Assembly (NCBI RefSeq): GCF_017168195.1
Contig: NZ_JADNYL010000001.1
Coordinates: forward strand, 992,001 to 1,056,000
Direction of reading: 5' to 3'
From: Thalassotalea sp. G2M2-11
GTDB taxonomy: Bacteria; Pseudomonadota; Gammaproteobacteria; Enterobacterales; Alteromonadaceae
Length of the DNA stretch: 64,000 nucleotides
The number at the start of each line of letters is the position of its first letter. Positions within the stretch are counted from its first letter, which is position 1. Below, piece after piece: positions 9,042 to 18,902 of the stretch. A program made the position numbers and the translations under genes. Under the pieces are notes generated by a model, which saw only the letters and a list, made by a program, of their open reading frames with translations, did not search any database and was not told the DNA's origin.

Positions 9042-10967
9042 ATGGGCAAAATTATTGGTATTGACCTAGGGACAACTAACTCATGTGTAGCTGTTCTTGA
9101 CGGCGAAAATGTTCGTGTAATTGAAAATGCTGAAGGTGATCGTACAACCCCTTCTATTATTGCGTACACAGAAGAAGGCGAAACGTTAGTTGGACAACCA
9201 GCAAAACGTCAAGCGGTAACTAACCCTAAAAACACCTTATTTGCGATTAAGCGTTTAATTGGTCGTCGCTGGGAAGATAAAGAAGTTCAGCGTGATATCG
9301 ATATTATGCCTTTCGGCATCGTAAAAGCTGATAACGGCGATGCTTGGGTAACTGCACGTGATAAAAATGTTGCGCCACCACAAGTTTCTGCAGAAGTTTT
9401 GAAAAAAATGAAGAAAACGGCTGAAGACTACTTAGGTGAAAAAGTGACTGAAGCGGTTATCACTGTACCTGCCTATTTCAATGATTCACAACGTCAAGCT
9501 ACTAAAGATGCTGGTCGTATTGCTGGCTTAGAAGTAAAACGTATTATCAACGAGCCAACTGCTGCTGCACTTGCTTACGGCATGGACAAGCAAAAAGGCG
9601 ACAAAGTAGTAGCCGTATATGACTTAGGTGGTGGTACATTCGATATCTCTATCATCGAAATTGATGAAGTTGAAGGCGAGCACACGTTTGAAGTATTAGC
9701 GACCAATGGTGACACTCACTTAGGTGGTGAAGACTTTGATAACCGTTTAATCAATTATTTGGTTGAAGAATTCAAGAAAGACCAAGGCATGGATTTAACA
9801 AAAGATCCATTAGCAATGCAACGCTTAAAAGAAGCGGCAGAAAAAGCGAAATGTGAGCTTTCTTCAGCACAACAAACTGATGTGAACTTACCATACATCA
9901 CAGCTGATGGATCTGGTCCTAAGCACATGAACATCAAAGTAACACGTGCTAAATTAGAATCATTAGTTGAAGACATGGTTAAAGCGACATTAGAGCCGTT
10001 AAAAACTGCGTTAGCTGATGCTGACTTATCAACTTCAGAAGTGACAGACGTTATTTTAGTTGGTGGTCAAACTCGTATGCCACTGGTACAAAAAACAGTA
10101 ACTGATTTCTTCGGCAAAGAGCCTCGTAAAGACGTTAACCCTGATGAAGCAGTAGCTACCGGTGCGGCTGTACAAGCGGGTGTTCTTTCTGGTGATGTAA
10201 CTGACGTATTATTATTAGACGTGACACCATTATCTCTAGGTATTGAGACTATGGGTGGCGTAATGACGAAAGTTATCGATAAAAATACAACGATCCCAAC
10301 GAAACAGTCACAAACGTTCTCAACGGCTGAAGATAACCAAGCTGCTGTTACTGTTCACGTAATTCAAGGTGAGCGTAAGCAAGCACAAGCAAACAAGTCT
10401 TTAGGTCAGTTCAACCTTGAAGGTATCGACCCAGCACCACGTGGTATGCCACAAATCGAAGTAACGTTCGATATTGATGCTGATGGTATCTTGCATGTAT
10501 CTGCCAAAGATAAGAACACAGGTAAAGAGCAGAAGATCACTATTAAGGCATCTTCTGGTTTATCGGATGATGAAGTTGAGCAAATGGTACGTGACGCGGA
10601 AGCGAATGCTGATGCAGATGCTAAGTTTGAAGAGCTTGTCACGGCACGTAACCAAGCTGACGGTATGGTACACGCTACTCGTACTCAAGTAACTGAAGCT
10701 GGTGATGATTTACCAGCGGATGAGAAAGAAAAAATTGAAGCGGCAATTACTGAACTTGAAGCAGCGATTAAAGGCGATGACAAAGAAGCCATTGATAGTA
10801 AACAGCAAGCATTAATGGAAGCGTCAGCTAAATTAATGGAAATTGCTCAAGCGAAAGCGCAAGCCCAAGGTGGAGCAGCACCAGAAGGTGATGCACAAGG
10901 CGCCGGAGCTAAGCCAGCAGATGATGTAGTTGATGCTGAGTTTGAAGAGGTTAAAGACGATAAATAA
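9042..10967 (+). CDS. dnaK: Chaperone DnaK (Hsp70)
   Basis: Hsp70 chaperone of 641 residues, the usual length. Nucleotide-binding domain motifs include [14 protein letters not shown] at the start, [32 protein letters not shown] and [11 protein letters not shown]. The linker [19 protein letters not shown] precedes the substrate-binding domain. The helical lid ends in a Gly/Ala-rich tail and the conserved C-terminus [11 protein letters not shown], ending close to the EEVKD tail of bacterial DnaK. It works with GrpE upstream and DnaJ downstream. A terminator and tandem repeats lie between it and dnaJ. Confidence 0.99.
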   Translation: MGKIIGIDLGTTNSCVAVLDGENVRVIENAEGDRTTPSIIAYTEEGETLVGQPAKRQAVTNPKNTLFAIKRLIGRRWEDKEVQRDIDIMPFGIVKADNGDAWVTARDKNVAPPQVSAEVLKKMKKTAEDYLGEKVTEAVITVPAYFNDSQRQATKDAGRIAGLEVKRIINEPTAAALAYGMDKQKGDKVVAVYDLGGGTFDISIIEIDEVEGEHTFEVLATNGDTHLGGEDFDNRLINYLVEEFKKDQGMDLTKDPLAMQRLKEAAEKAKCELSSAQQTDVNLPYITADGSGPKHMNIKVTRAKLESLVEDMVKATLEPLKTALADADLSTSEVTDVILVGGQTRMPLVQKTVTDFFGKEPRKDVNPDEAVATGAAVQAGVLSGDVTDVLLLDVTPLSLGIETMGGVMTKVIDKNTTIPTKQSQTFSTAEDNQAAVTVHVIQGERKQAQANKSLGQFNLEGIDPAPRGMPQIEVTFDIDADGILHVSAKDKNTGKEQKITIKASSGLSDDEVEQMVRDAEANADADAKFEELVTARNQADGMVHATRTQVTEAGDDLPADEKEKIEAAITELEAAIKGDDKEAIDSKQQALMEASAKLMEIAQAKAQAQGGAAPEGDAQGAGAKPADDVVDAEFEEVKDDK

Positions 10968-11069
10968 TCGCTGTTAAAACTGGGTTCGGCTTTATTACAT
11001 TGGCATAGCGCATTTGTTTTAAGGCCAACTCAAATAAGTTTTAATAACTCGATTATAGTGAGTGTTTTA

Positions 11070-11100
11070 AATAAAGCGTCGATAACCTCGGCGCTTTATT
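11070..11100 (+). terminator. Hairpin downstream of dnaK
   Basis: AATAAAGCG and CGCTTTATT form a 9-bp stem with a 13-nt spacer, about 100 bp after the dnaK stop. It is a probable terminator or attenuator between dnaK and dnaJ. Confidence 0.65.
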
Positions 11101-11206
11101 ATGTTCAGGATGAACGGTATGCCGCAATAGCAGGACGCTAAAAAGTGGCGATGTTCAGGATGAACGGTATGCCACGATAGCGGGATGCAAAAAAGTGGTG
11201 ATGTTG
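11101..11206. repeat. Two 50-bp tandem repeats between dnaK and dnaJ
   Basis: Units at 11101-11150 and 11151-11200 match at 44 of 50 positions, and a third copy begins (ATGTTGAG). Each unit starts ATGTTCAGGATGAACGGTAT and ends AAAAAGTGG. No coding frame is apparent. The function is unknown. The 324-bp dnaK-dnaJ gap otherwise holds the dnaK terminator and about 85 bp of AT-rich leader to dnaJ. Confidence 0.85.
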
Positions 11207-11291
11207 AGTCAGTAAAATATCCATTTGCATAACAGTTTTTGTTATTGAGCGGTTAAGCAAATTGGTATCAATTAATGTGAAGTAAAAAACT

Positions 11292-12425
11292 ATGTCCAAA
11301 CGTGATTACTATGAAGTGCTAGGTGTATCGAGAGATGCAGGTGAGCGAGAAATTAAAAAAGCTTATAAACGTTTAGCGATGAAATTTCACCCAGATCGTA
11401 CTAAGGGTGATAAAGATAAAGAAGAATCGTTTAAAGAAATCAAAGAAGCTTATGAAGTGCTAAATAATGATCAAAAGCGTGCTGCTTATGATCAATATGG
11501 TCATGCTGCATTTGAGCAAGGCGGCATGGGCGGCGGCGGTTTCGGCGGTGGCGCAGATTTCGGTGATGCATTTGGTGATATTTTTGGTGATATCTTTGGC
11601 GGTGGTCGCCGCGGTGGCCAATCACGCCAACGCCGTGGTAGTGATTTACGCTACAACTTAGAAATGACCTTAGAAGATGCTGTAAAAGGTAAGTCGGTTG
11701 AAATTAAAGTACCCACTTACGTAAGCTGTGAGCCTTGTAATGGTTCAGGTGCGAAAAAAGGCACCAGTGCAAAAACTTGTTCTACTTGTCATGGTCATGG
11801 TCAAGTACAAATGCGCCAAGGTTTATTTGCGGTACAACAGACCTGTCCTTCATGTTCTGGTAAGGGTAAAGTGATCACCGATCCTTGTCCTTCATGTCGT
11901 GGACAAGGTCGTGTTGAGAAAACCAAAACGCTTAATGCCAAGATCCCAGCCGGTGTTGATACAGGAGATCGTATTCGTTTATCTGGTGAAGGTGAAGCCG
12001 GTGAACATGGTGCGCCAGCAGGTGATTTATATGTACAAGTACATGTTAAAGATCATCCTATTTTTGTTCGTGATGAGAATAACTTGTATTGTGAAGTGCC
12101 GATTAGCTTTACAACGGCTGCTCTTGGCGGTGAGATTGAAGTACCAACTTTAGAAGGTAAAGTGAAGCTGAAGGTACCGAAAGAAACGCAAACAGGTAAG
12201 ATGTTCCGTTTACGTGGCAAAGGGGTTAAATCAGTTCGTAGTCATGCAACAGGTGATTTAATGTGTAAAGCTGTGATTGAAACGCCTGTGAACTTATCGG
12301 GTGATCAAGCTGATCTTTTACGTCAGTTAGAAGAGAAAATGGGTAAGAATCAGACGAAGCATCGTCCAAAAGAAACCGGTTTTTTCGATAGCGTGAAGCA
12401 GTTTTTCGATGACTTGAAAAGCTAA
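11292..12425 (+). CDS. dnaJ: Co-chaperone DnaJ (Hsp40)
   Basis: Type I J-protein, 377 residues, that stimulates DnaK ATPase. The J domain is at residues 1-70 with the HPD motif (FHPDRTKG). A Gly/Phe-rich linker ([18 protein letters not shown]) follows, then four CxxCxGxG zinc motifs ([32 protein letters not shown]) and the C-terminal beta-domains. All expected parts are present. No clear sigma-32 promoter was found directly upstream, so part of its transcription may come through from dnaK. Confidence 0.98.
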   Translation: MSKRDYYEVLGVSRDAGEREIKKAYKRLAMKFHPDRTKGDKDKEESFKEIKEAYEVLNNDQKRAAYDQYGHAAFEQGGMGGGGFGGGADFGDAFGDIFGDIFGGGRRGGQSRQRRGSDLRYNLEMTLEDAVKGKSVEIKVPTYVSCEPCNGSGAKKGTSAKTCSTCHGHGQVQMRQGLFAVQQTCPSCSGKGKVITDPCPSCRGQGRVEKTKTLNAKIPAGVDTGDRIRLSGEGEAGEHGAPAGDLYVQVHVKDHPIFVRDENNLYCEVPISFTTAALGGEIEVPTLEGKVKLKVPKETQTGKMFRLRGKGVKSVRSHATGDLMCKAVIETPVNLSGDQADLLRQLEEKMGKNQTKHRPKETGFFDSVKQFFDDLKS

Positions 12426-12473
12426 ATTGAACGAGTAACGTTACAGACGACAACTTTGTTATTGTTGTTTTTT

Positions 12474-12507
12474 AAAGCCTTGCAGCAACTTGCTCCAAGG
12501 CTTTTTT
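12474..12507 (+). terminator. dnaJ terminator
   Basis: AAAGCCTTG and CAAGGCTTT form the stem and a T6 run follows. It lies between the convergent dnaJ and glutathione peroxidase genes. Confidence 0.85.
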
Positions 12508-12517
12508 GTTATAAAAA

Positions 12518-13000
12518 TTACAGTAATTTTTCTATATCAGCACAGAGTGATTCAGGTTTTGCTGTTGGGGCATAACGTTTTACGACTTGGCCTTGGCGGT
12601 TCACTAAAAATTTTGTGAAATTCCACTTGATGCGCTTAGTGCCTAAAATACCTTTTGCCTGAGACTTTAAATATTGATAAAGCTCTGCGGTGTTTTCTCC
12701 ATTCACTTCTACTTTATCCATGAGTGAGAAACTAATATTAAAGTTTAAATCACAAAATTGTTGTATTTGCTCATTATCACCTTTTTCTTGTTGACCAAAT
12801 TGGTTACAAGGGAAAGCTAAAATTTCAAATCCTTGCTCTTTGTATTGTTTGTACAGAGTTTCTAATCCTGCATATTGAGGAGTAAAGCCGCAAGCGCTAG
12901 CGGTATTTACGATGAGCACAACTTTATCTTTATATTGGCTTAATGGAACAGTGTGTTTTTTGTTATCTATTACTTGAAAATCGTAAATTGATTGACTCAT
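12518..13000 (-). CDS. Glutathione peroxidase family protein
   Basis: A thiol peroxidase of 160 residues that reduces hydroperoxides. The catalytic site NTASACGFTPQYAGLE has a cysteine (TGC codon) instead of selenocysteine. FPCNQFGQQE (Gln site) and IKWNFTKFLVNRQGQVVKRYAP (Trp/Asn site) complete the tetrad. No signal peptide is seen, so it is cytoplasmic. BtuE/Gpx-type proteins often use thioredoxin as the reductant (family knowledge). It stands alone. Confidence 0.95.
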   Translation of the reverse strand: MSQSIYDFQVIDNKKHTVPLSQYKDKVVLIVNTASACGFTPQYAGLETLYKQYKEQGFEILAFPCNQFGQQEKGDNEQIQQFCDLNFNISFSLMDKVEVNGENTAELYQYLKSQAKGILGTKRIKWNFTKFLVNRQGQVVKRYAPTAKPESLCADIEKLL

Positions 13001-13101
13001 ATTGCTACTCTGATCAGCTGCTTTAATGCTTATTAAGCAGGCGGGTTAAAGAATTCAGTAAAACTAGGGTTCAATATTTAGTACTGTTTTGCAAGTACTA
13101 T

Positions 13102-13418
13102 TAGGGTGCGTTGATCTTTCAAGTTTGTTTTTGCAGCAGTTTGTTGGAAATTTTTACAAGGCAGTGCTTTTGATATGTGGTTGTTCCACATGATAAAGCA
13201 CTAAAGATTTTATGCTCCTGCAAAATCACCTTACCCCACATCCATGTGGGGCAACATAGTAGAAATGACAACAAACGCTGCCTAAAAGGTTCGGTTAAAA
13301 GCGTTTTACTCTTTGTTGTGAGGAGATTTACTTAGATGACTAAGCGTCATTCCTCACGCCGCGATTAAAACGCTTTTATCTCGAACAAAAATTAAACAGC
13401 AAAGTTCAACACGCCCTA
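13102..13418. mobile_element. MITE-like element with imperfect terminal inverted repeats
   Basis: A 317-bp non-coding element. The left end TAGGGTGCGTTGATCTTT and the right end AAAGTTCAACACGCCCTA are inverted repeats with 14 of 18 matches, flanked by TA on both sides, as if TA were the duplicated target. Inside are three strong hairpins: 13164-13201, 13234-13251 (CCCCACA/TGTGGGG) and 13289-13386. No transposase is encoded, so it would be moved in trans; a TA target suggests an IS630/Tc1-like helper (inference). It fills most of the 540-bp gap upstream of the transglycosylase gene. Confidence 0.65.
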
Positions 13419-13543
13419 GTCAATATTTATTCTGTATGTCAATTGAAGTCATAAAACAGAGTTGGGAATATAATATTCTTTTAATGTTTACCTTTAGGAA
13501 TAAATAAGTTATTTTGTTGGTATTATCATCAAAAGGCTTGGTT

Positions 13544-15268
13544 ATGCATAATTATTATTTAGCTATTTTCGCAATATTGTTTGTGTTTAAAGCACAGGCT
13601 TTACCCAATGATACAGAAAACTTTTACCTTTGCAGTGGTAAAACTACGGTAAGTACCAGTTGGAACTTTGGTACAGCTCCCGCTTATTGTGATATTGACC
13701 CTTTCGGTGATCCTAAATTTGTTCAAGACTACTTAAACCAAATTATTTTTGATAGCGGAGAAAGTGCCTCAACAGAACGCAACCGCTATATGAATGAACT
13801 AAATGCTGTGATTATAGACGCGGCGCAGTACTACTTGATCAATCGAAAACCGAATGCATCACAAGATGAGATGGAAGCGTGGGGCAGTGCAATTAAAACG
13901 GTTGCTCACCAAGAAACTTTCTGGAGTCATTACTTTGAAGCTGTTGTTGATGGCCGAACAAAAATGATGCGGGGTGATAGTGGTCATGGTCACGGAATGA
14001 TGCAAATTGATGATCGTTGGCATTTTACCGAAATAAATAACGGTAAAGGCTGGCAGATATTTGAGAATATGGTTTATGCCATGGAAATATTCTACTCAGA
14101 ATGGCAAAAAGCGCCTGAGCAAAGCTGTGTATCGGCAGAAGACAATTGGGTCGAGCGCACTCGTTCAGCTTATTCAGCATACAATGGCGGCCCGAGTAAA
14201 ATCTGTCGTTGGTTAGAGAACCCTGCTTGGCAGGATGATGGGTTTTATAACAAATATCTTGGGGCAAGTTGGCAAAACTATATCAGCCAGCCTGAACTAG
14301 AAAGTGCTATTGATGCTGAGTGCTTTATGGAGGGAGTTGAATTTTGTTTACCTAACTACCAAGCACCGGAGCAACCACAAGAAACGGATGAACAAGTTTG
14401 GTGGTTGAATTTTCTACAGCTCTCTAGTGGTGAAACTTGTTTACTTAACCAAGGAGAGTTTCACTGTGTTGTGCAGGCACAAGATGCCGTATGTTTATCG
14501 GCAATGTTCAACAGGATCGCTAAAGCGCAAGTGCTTCATTTATCAGAGCAACAAAGTCAGCAATATACAAAACAACTATATGATCGTCATCAGTGCATGA
14601 GTCATTTACAAAATGGTTTTAAGGTCGGGGAAGTTATTGCCACCGATAAAGATATTAACATACGTCAGAGCGCTGGTGGCACAGATACAAATGTCGATAC
14701 CGTGACAGGACAAGCTTATCAGGTATTAGATATTGTGCTTTCAACAGCTCCTGTACAAGAGCGTTATTACCAAATTAAGCACAACTCGACAATTGGCTAT
14801 ATTTTTTCAGGAGATTATGACACTTGGCAAGATTGGGCATACCAAGGAGAGGTAAGCAAACTTGTTGATGAAAATAAAGTGATTGCGTTATCAGGTGATG
14901 AAATCTTTGTAGCGAAGAGCGCGGGAGCCTTGTTAAAAACTTCACCACAACAAGGTGCAGATACCTTAGCCACTATTGCAAAAGATACTAAATTAACCGT
15001 GGATGATGTAACGGTGCAGGGCGTCAATAATGAGGTGTATTATCACGTCAGCCATAATGGTCAAAACGGGGTTGTGTACGCAGGTATGCTTTTACCTGAA
15101 AGTAATTTATCTCAGCAATTTACCTTTAGCCAAATAACAACGCCGCCAAGTCCACCAGCAGAAGAGCCTAAGTCTTCATCAGGCGGTGGCGGCAGTACCC
15201 ATGGTTATTTTTTATGGCTATTAGTTGGTACTTTGATCTTTAGAGAATTATTGAGTAGGGAGCATTAA
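13544..15268 (+). CDS. Lytic transglycosylase-like protein with SH3b domains and a C-terminal anchor
   Basis: Predicted peptidoglycan-cleaving envelope protein. The ATG at 13544 starts a signal peptide (FAILFVFKAQA); a TTG 30 nt upstream is less likely. Residues about 90-230 resemble a lysozyme/SLT fold: probable catalytic Glu in AHQETFW, SGHGHGMMQIDDRWHF, and AYSAYNGGPSKICRW. Two SH3b-like segments follow (near DINIRQSAGG and a second before VVYAGMLLPES). The end has SSSGGGGS, one membrane helix and a few basic residues, a GlyGly-CTERM-like tail. It lies 1 bp before the next gene in a three-gene operon with a GHL10 hydrolase. Confidence 0.75.
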   Translation: MHNYYLAIFAILFVFKAQALPNDTENFYLCSGKTTVSTSWNFGTAPAYCDIDPFGDPKFVQDYLNQIIFDSGESASTERNRYMNELNAVIIDAAQYYLINRKPNASQDEMEAWGSAIKTVAHQETFWSHYFEAVVDGRTKMMRGDSGHGHGMMQIDDRWHFTEINNGKGWQIFENMVYAMEIFYSEWQKAPEQSCVSAEDNWVERTRSAYSAYNGGPSKICRWLENPAWQDDGFYNKYLGASWQNYISQPELESAIDAECFMEGVEFCLPNYQAPEQPQETDEQVWWLNFLQLSSGETCLLNQGEFHCVVQAQDAVCLSAMFNRIAKAQVLHLSEQQSQQYTKQLYDRHQCMSHLQNGFKVGEVIATDKDINIRQSAGGTDTNVDTVTGQAYQVLDIVLSTAPVQERYYQIKHNSTIGYIFSGDYDTWQDWAYQGEVSKLVDENKVIALSGDEIFVAKSAGALLKTSPQQGADTLATIAKDTKLTVDDVTVQGVNNEVYYHVSHNGQNGVVYAGMLLPESNLSQQFTFSQITTPPSPPAEEPKSSSGGGGSTHGYFLWLLVGTLIFRELLSREH

Positions 15269-15269
15269 A

Positions 15270-16067
15270 ATGGCAAAACAGCTGATCATTGCAATTGTCT
15301 TTGTTTTAGCTGCGGTGCTAGCTAATCGTTTACTGATAAGCTCTGATACACCACAAATAAAACCGTCAAATACACACGAAGCGCATATTGAGGATGACAA
15401 TAAACAACAGTCGCAAGTTCTATCTAAAACCAATGACGATGAGCAAACACTAAAAGGGATCACAGCAAAGCCTAATAACGCTGAGTTTTACCAACAGCGT
15501 GATAAATTGTTAGTTAAATTAGAGCAAATTGAAAACTGTGAAACTAATGGCTTGTGTCAATACAATGAAAATGATCCGAAACAATCAATGTTTGAGCAAG
15601 AGGCAATGCTGGTTGATACCTTGAAGCAACTACAAGCACATCATGAAAAAGAGCAAGTGTTTGACCAAGCATTAGCAAATATCACAGGCAAGTATTTAGT
15701 CAGTCCGTTAGGGCGCGTACAAATGCAAGCGATTGAAATGATGGCATCACAGCCTGTTAACCAAGCAAATGCGGATAGCTTAATTACCAGCTTAGTTGAA
15801 AGTTATGATCCTAAGGTGATGATGAAAGCAATGGCGGTATTAGCCGATTATCCTCAGCAAAGAGAACGTTATGAAGCTATGTTGATCCAAACCTTACAAA
15901 CCGGGAGTTTCTATGTCGCTCGCACGGTAGCCAAAGAAATAGGCGCTGTGTTAAATGCGCAAAATATTGCAAAGTTCGAACAAGTTGCCGCCGCATTACC
16001 CAGTAAAACAGCCAAAGCTAAATTACTTAACGCATCCATTGAAGAATATAAAAACACGAATCAGTAA
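15270..16067 (+). CDS. Membrane-anchored protein of unknown function
   Basis: I do not recognise this family. The 265-residue protein has one N-terminal membrane segment (residues 4-22, LIIAIVFVLAAVLANRLL), a polar linker, and a helical, Gln-rich periplasmic part. That part has repeated helix pairs (for example VQMQAIEMMASQP and VMMKAMAVLADYP) reminiscent of HEAT-type repeats. Two cysteines (ENCETNGLC) could form a disulphide. It is packed between the transglycosylase-like gene (1 bp) and the GHL10 gene (2 bp), so it may be an accessory or scaffold subunit of the same cell-wall function. Confidence 0.7.
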   Translation: MAKQLIIAIVFVLAAVLANRLLISSDTPQIKPSNTHEAHIEDDNKQQSQVLSKTNDDEQTLKGITAKPNNAEFYQQRDKLLVKLEQIENCETNGLCQYNENDPKQSMFEQEAMLVDTLKQLQAHHEKEQVFDQALANITGKYLVSPLGRVQMQAIEMMASQPVNQANADSLITSLVESYDPKVMMKAMAVLADYPQQRERYEAMLIQTLQTGSFYVARTVAKEIGAVLNAQNIAKFEQVAAALPSKTAKAKLLNASIEEYKNTNQ

Positions 16068-16069
16068 AA

Positions 16070-17638
16070 ATGAAAGTAAGGTTAAATACGGTTAAACAGC
16101 TGACGATTCACTACATAAGAGCCTATCCACAACCGTTTATAGTTTGTGCCATTATGCTGGTGCTAGTTATTGTCTTAAGCTGGCCTAAAGCTACTTTTGA
16201 GCCGCCTATAGAGATACGGAGAGAGTTTCGCGCTGCTTGGGTTGCAACAGTTGCTAATATTAACTGGCCAAGTACGCCTGATGTCTCGGTTGCTGAGCAG
16301 CAAGAGCAAGCGAAAACTCTGCTTGATGCGTTAGTGCAACACAATTTTAATGCAGTGATTTTACAAGTCAGGCCGCAAGGTGATGCGCTTTATGAAAGTG
16401 AGTTAGAACCTTGGTCGTATTATTTGTCCGGAGAGCAGGGCAAAGCACCTAGCCCTTATTATGATCCATTAGCTTTTTGGATAAATGAAGCTCATCAACG
16501 AGGCATTGAGCTTCATGCATGGATCAACCCTTATCGTGTACATCATGTTGAAGGCGGTGAAATTAGTGAGCATTCGCTGGTGAATACCTTATCAGGTGCG
16601 GTGGTTGCGTTAGACAGTGGCTACTATTGGCTAGATCCCAGCCACCCGAAAAGTATTGAACATTCGCTTGCCGTTGCCAAAGACATCACTGAACGATACA
16701 ACATCGACGGGTTACACATGGATGATTACTTTTATCCTTACCCTTCATACCACCCAAACAAATCCTTTCCGGATCAAGCTAGTTATCAACAATATTTAGC
16801 CACTGGCGGTGAGCTGTCGAAACAAGATTGGCGGCGAAGTCATGTCAATCGTTTTGTCAAAGAATTGTATCATGTGGTTAAATCAGTTAAACCTGAAGTA
16901 AAACTTGGTATTAGCCCATTTGGCATTTGGCGACCAGGGGAGCCAAAGTGGATTGAAGGTTTTGATCAGTACGACAAGCTGTATGCAGATGCACGTCTTT
17001 GGTTACAAGAGGGATGGCTCGACTATTTTTCTCCTCAGTTATATTGGCGTATTAGTCAAGAAGGGCAGAGTTACCCAATGCTATTAAACTGGTGGCAAAA
17101 ACAAAACACTTTACAGCGTCATATTTGGCCTGGGATCCGCACTCATGATGCCAAAACAGAGCGCGCAGTGGATGAAGTGCAAAACCAAATTATGATCAAC
17201 CGTGCATTGCTAGAAGATAACACGGGTCAAATTTTCTGGCATATTGGGGGAATTTTAGATAATCCTCCAATGACCAAACGATTAACAACGGCTTCATTTA
17301 GTACTCAAGCATTAGTGCCTGCCTCTAGCTGGTTAGATGATGAAGTGCCAGATGCGCCCTCATTTACTTTACTTGAAAATGAGCAAGTTATTGTTGAAAT
17401 TGATAATGACGATATTGAAGAGCTTAGTCACTATGTAGTTTATAGCCAATATGGAAGTCAATGGCGTTATCGGGTACTCGCTAGCCAGAATAATAGTATT
17501 GCATTGCCGGTTAACATTGAACTGGTTCAAGAAGGTAAAGATGAGCCTGTTCACGTCATACTTGAGAAAATAGCGGTTTCTGCTGTTAGTCAGACAGGTA
17601 TCGAAAGTCTTGTGACGATTGAAACCTTATCGCAGTGA
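16070..17638 (+). CDS. GHL10-family glycoside hydrolase-like protein
   Basis: A 522-residue protein of the glycosyl-hydrolase-like 10 (DUF187, YngK) family. One N-terminal membrane helix (about residues 20-40) is followed by the TIM-barrel domain: EFRAAWVATVANINWPS, NAVILQVRPQGDALY, ELHAWINPYRV, DGLHMDDYFYPYP, GISPFGIWRP and DYFSPQLYWRI. Acidic residues in the HMDDYFYP loop are the likely active site. Known relatives include predicted peptidoglycan or glycan hydrolases, and the transglycosylase partner in the operon fits a cell-wall role. The substrate is not known. Confidence 0.85.
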   Translation: MKVRLNTVKQLTIHYIRAYPQPFIVCAIMLVLVIVLSWPKATFEPPIEIRREFRAAWVATVANINWPSTPDVSVAEQQEQAKTLLDALVQHNFNAVILQVRPQGDALYESELEPWSYYLSGEQGKAPSPYYDPLAFWINEAHQRGIELHAWINPYRVHHVEGGEISEHSLVNTLSGAVVALDSGYYWLDPSHPKSIEHSLAVAKDITERYNIDGLHMDDYFYPYPSYHPNKSFPDQASYQQYLATGGELSKQDWRRSHVNRFVKELYHVVKSVKPEVKLGISPFGIWRPGEPKWIEGFDQYDKLYADARLWLQEGWLDYFSPQLYWRISQEGQSYPMLLNWWQKQNTLQRHIWPGIRTHDAKTERAVDEVQNQIMINRALLEDNTGQIFWHIGGILDNPPMTKRLTTASFSTQALVPASSWLDDEVPDAPSFTLLENEQVIVEIDNDDIEELSHYVVYSQYGSQWRYRVLASQNNSIALPVNIELVQEGKDEPVHVILEKIAVSAVSQTGIESLVTIETLSQ

Positions 17639-17719
17639 AGTTGTGAACTGCGTTAAATAGTTCATGGTGTTATTATGCCTGATGATAAGTATGAAAAGAG
17701 AGTAATGCTGAGTAAGTGC

Positions 17720-18754
17720 TTACTTAAAAGTATTAAGATTTTCTGAATTTTGCTGATTAATAAATTGCATCGGTGTGATGCCATTCCATGATTTAAACGC
17801 TCTGATAAAACTGCGTTCATCAGAAAACTGTAATGCATCAGAGATATCGTAGAGGCTACTTCCCTGCATTAAGCGCGCCTTGGCTTGTTTATTTAGCTCA
17901 TTATTTTTAAGTTCTCTGAAACTTATTTGATATTCTGCTAGTCGCCGCCTCAATGTTGCGGTGCTGATATTTAACTTATCTGCCATTTTTTCTTGGCACA
18001 GGGTACCGGCATGAAGCTCATTACGTACTTGATCTAAAATGGATGCATGATTGTCTATCGCTTGTTGCTGATTCAGCATCTTAGAGAGATAACTGTAAAT
18101 TAAGGTAAGATTTAAATGCTTTAACTTGTCTTGATTAAGTAAGTTCGAATGCTTATCAATGGTATAAATGAGACTGTAATGCTTCTCCTCAAATTTAACC
18201 GGAACATTGGTCATTATTGAGTTAAGCAGTGACTCATTATTACTTTTCGTATTCACCTGCAGCAAATTGAGCTTGGTATCATCGCTGGTTAAATAACTGG
18301 TAATGCCATGAATTAAAACAAGCATACTGTCTAACATGCAGTGTGATAACAAAGTATCAGCTGTTGATGCATATTCAAATGTACTGTCGTCAACGATGTA
18401 GCGCAACTGGGAGTTTGATACTTCACAATAGTTGTATGCACCGCCATGAATAAAATTATAAGCGCGAGCTATTTCTTGTAAAAGTTGTTCAATGGTTTGA
18501 CAGTGGTGCAAACTTTTTAGCACGAAGTCATTGGTGCCGGGCAGTAACTTTTTATTACAAAGGTGTAGGCTTTCATCACTCAGTTCTATTGCGCAGTGTT
18601 CCATCACCCTAATAAACTCAATGACGTTGATGTCATCAATGCTTTTATCAATCGCTAACTGCTTGGCAACAGTATCAAAAGTTAAATTCGCTGCTGCAAG
18701 CGTTTGTTGCAGCAGTTGAATATAACAAGACGATATAATGGCACAATGAAACAT
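17720..18754 (-). CDS. AraC-family transcriptional regulator
   Basis: A 344-residue regulator. The start MFHCAIISSCYI at 18754 is preferred to a TTG 18 nt upstream. The N-terminal 200 residues form the Arabinose_bd-like sensor domain found in OruR/ArgR-type activators. The C-terminal domain has two helix-turn-helix motifs (MADKLNISTATLRRRLAEYQ and ISDALQFSDERSFIRAFKSW), then GITPMQF. It follows the TonB receptor and esterase genes on the same strand and probably controls them; a strong palindrome lies just upstream of its own start. Confidence 0.9.
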   Translation of the reverse strand: MFHCAIISSCYIQLLQQTLAAANLTFDTVAKQLAIDKSIDDINVIEFIRVMEHCAIELSDESLHLCNKKLLPGTNDFVLKSLHHCQTIEQLLQEIARAYNFIHGGAYNYCEVSNSQLRYIVDDSTFEYASTADTLLSHCMLDSMLVLIHGITSYLTSDDTKLNLLQVNTKSNNESLLNSIMTNVPVKFEEKHYSLIYTIDKHSNLLNQDKLKHLNLTLIYSYLSKMLNQQQAIDNHASILDQVRNELHAGTLCQEKMADKLNISTATLRRRLAEYQISFRELKNNELNKQAKARLMQGSSLYDISDALQFSDERSFIRAFKSWNGITPMQFINQQNSENLNTFK

Positions 18755-18788
18755 TAATACCTGAATAACCAATAAAGCCGAACCTAAA

Positions 18789-18812
18789 GTCAGTTAACCA
18801 GTATTAACTGAC
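18789..18812. promoter_or_regulatory. Perfect palindrome upstream of the AraC regulator
   Basis: GTCAGTTAA and TTAACTGAC are separated by 6 bp, 35 bp before the regulator start. No T-run follows, so an operator is more likely than a terminator. A second, looser dyad (GATCAA/TTGATT) lies at 18815-18831. Confidence 0.5.
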
Positions 18813-18902
18813 AAGATCAACTACCTTGATTGGTACTTTAGTACTATGGTCACTTAATGGTATTTATGTTTGTTATATTCTCTTTACGCTCTTTTTGTGA
18901 AG

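Noticed and set aside
11101..11206. The 50-bp tandem repeats as a CRISPR array
   Set aside because: The units are contiguous with no unique spacers, there are only two, and no cas genes are nearby.
12518..13000. Glutathione peroxidase as a selenoprotein
   Set aside because: The catalytic residue is encoded by TGC (cysteine), not TGA, so no selenocysteine insertion is needed.
13289..13386. Long hairpin region as a free-standing small RNA gene
   Set aside because: It lies within terminal inverted repeats and has no promoter or T-run terminator that I can point to; a transposon interpretation fits better.
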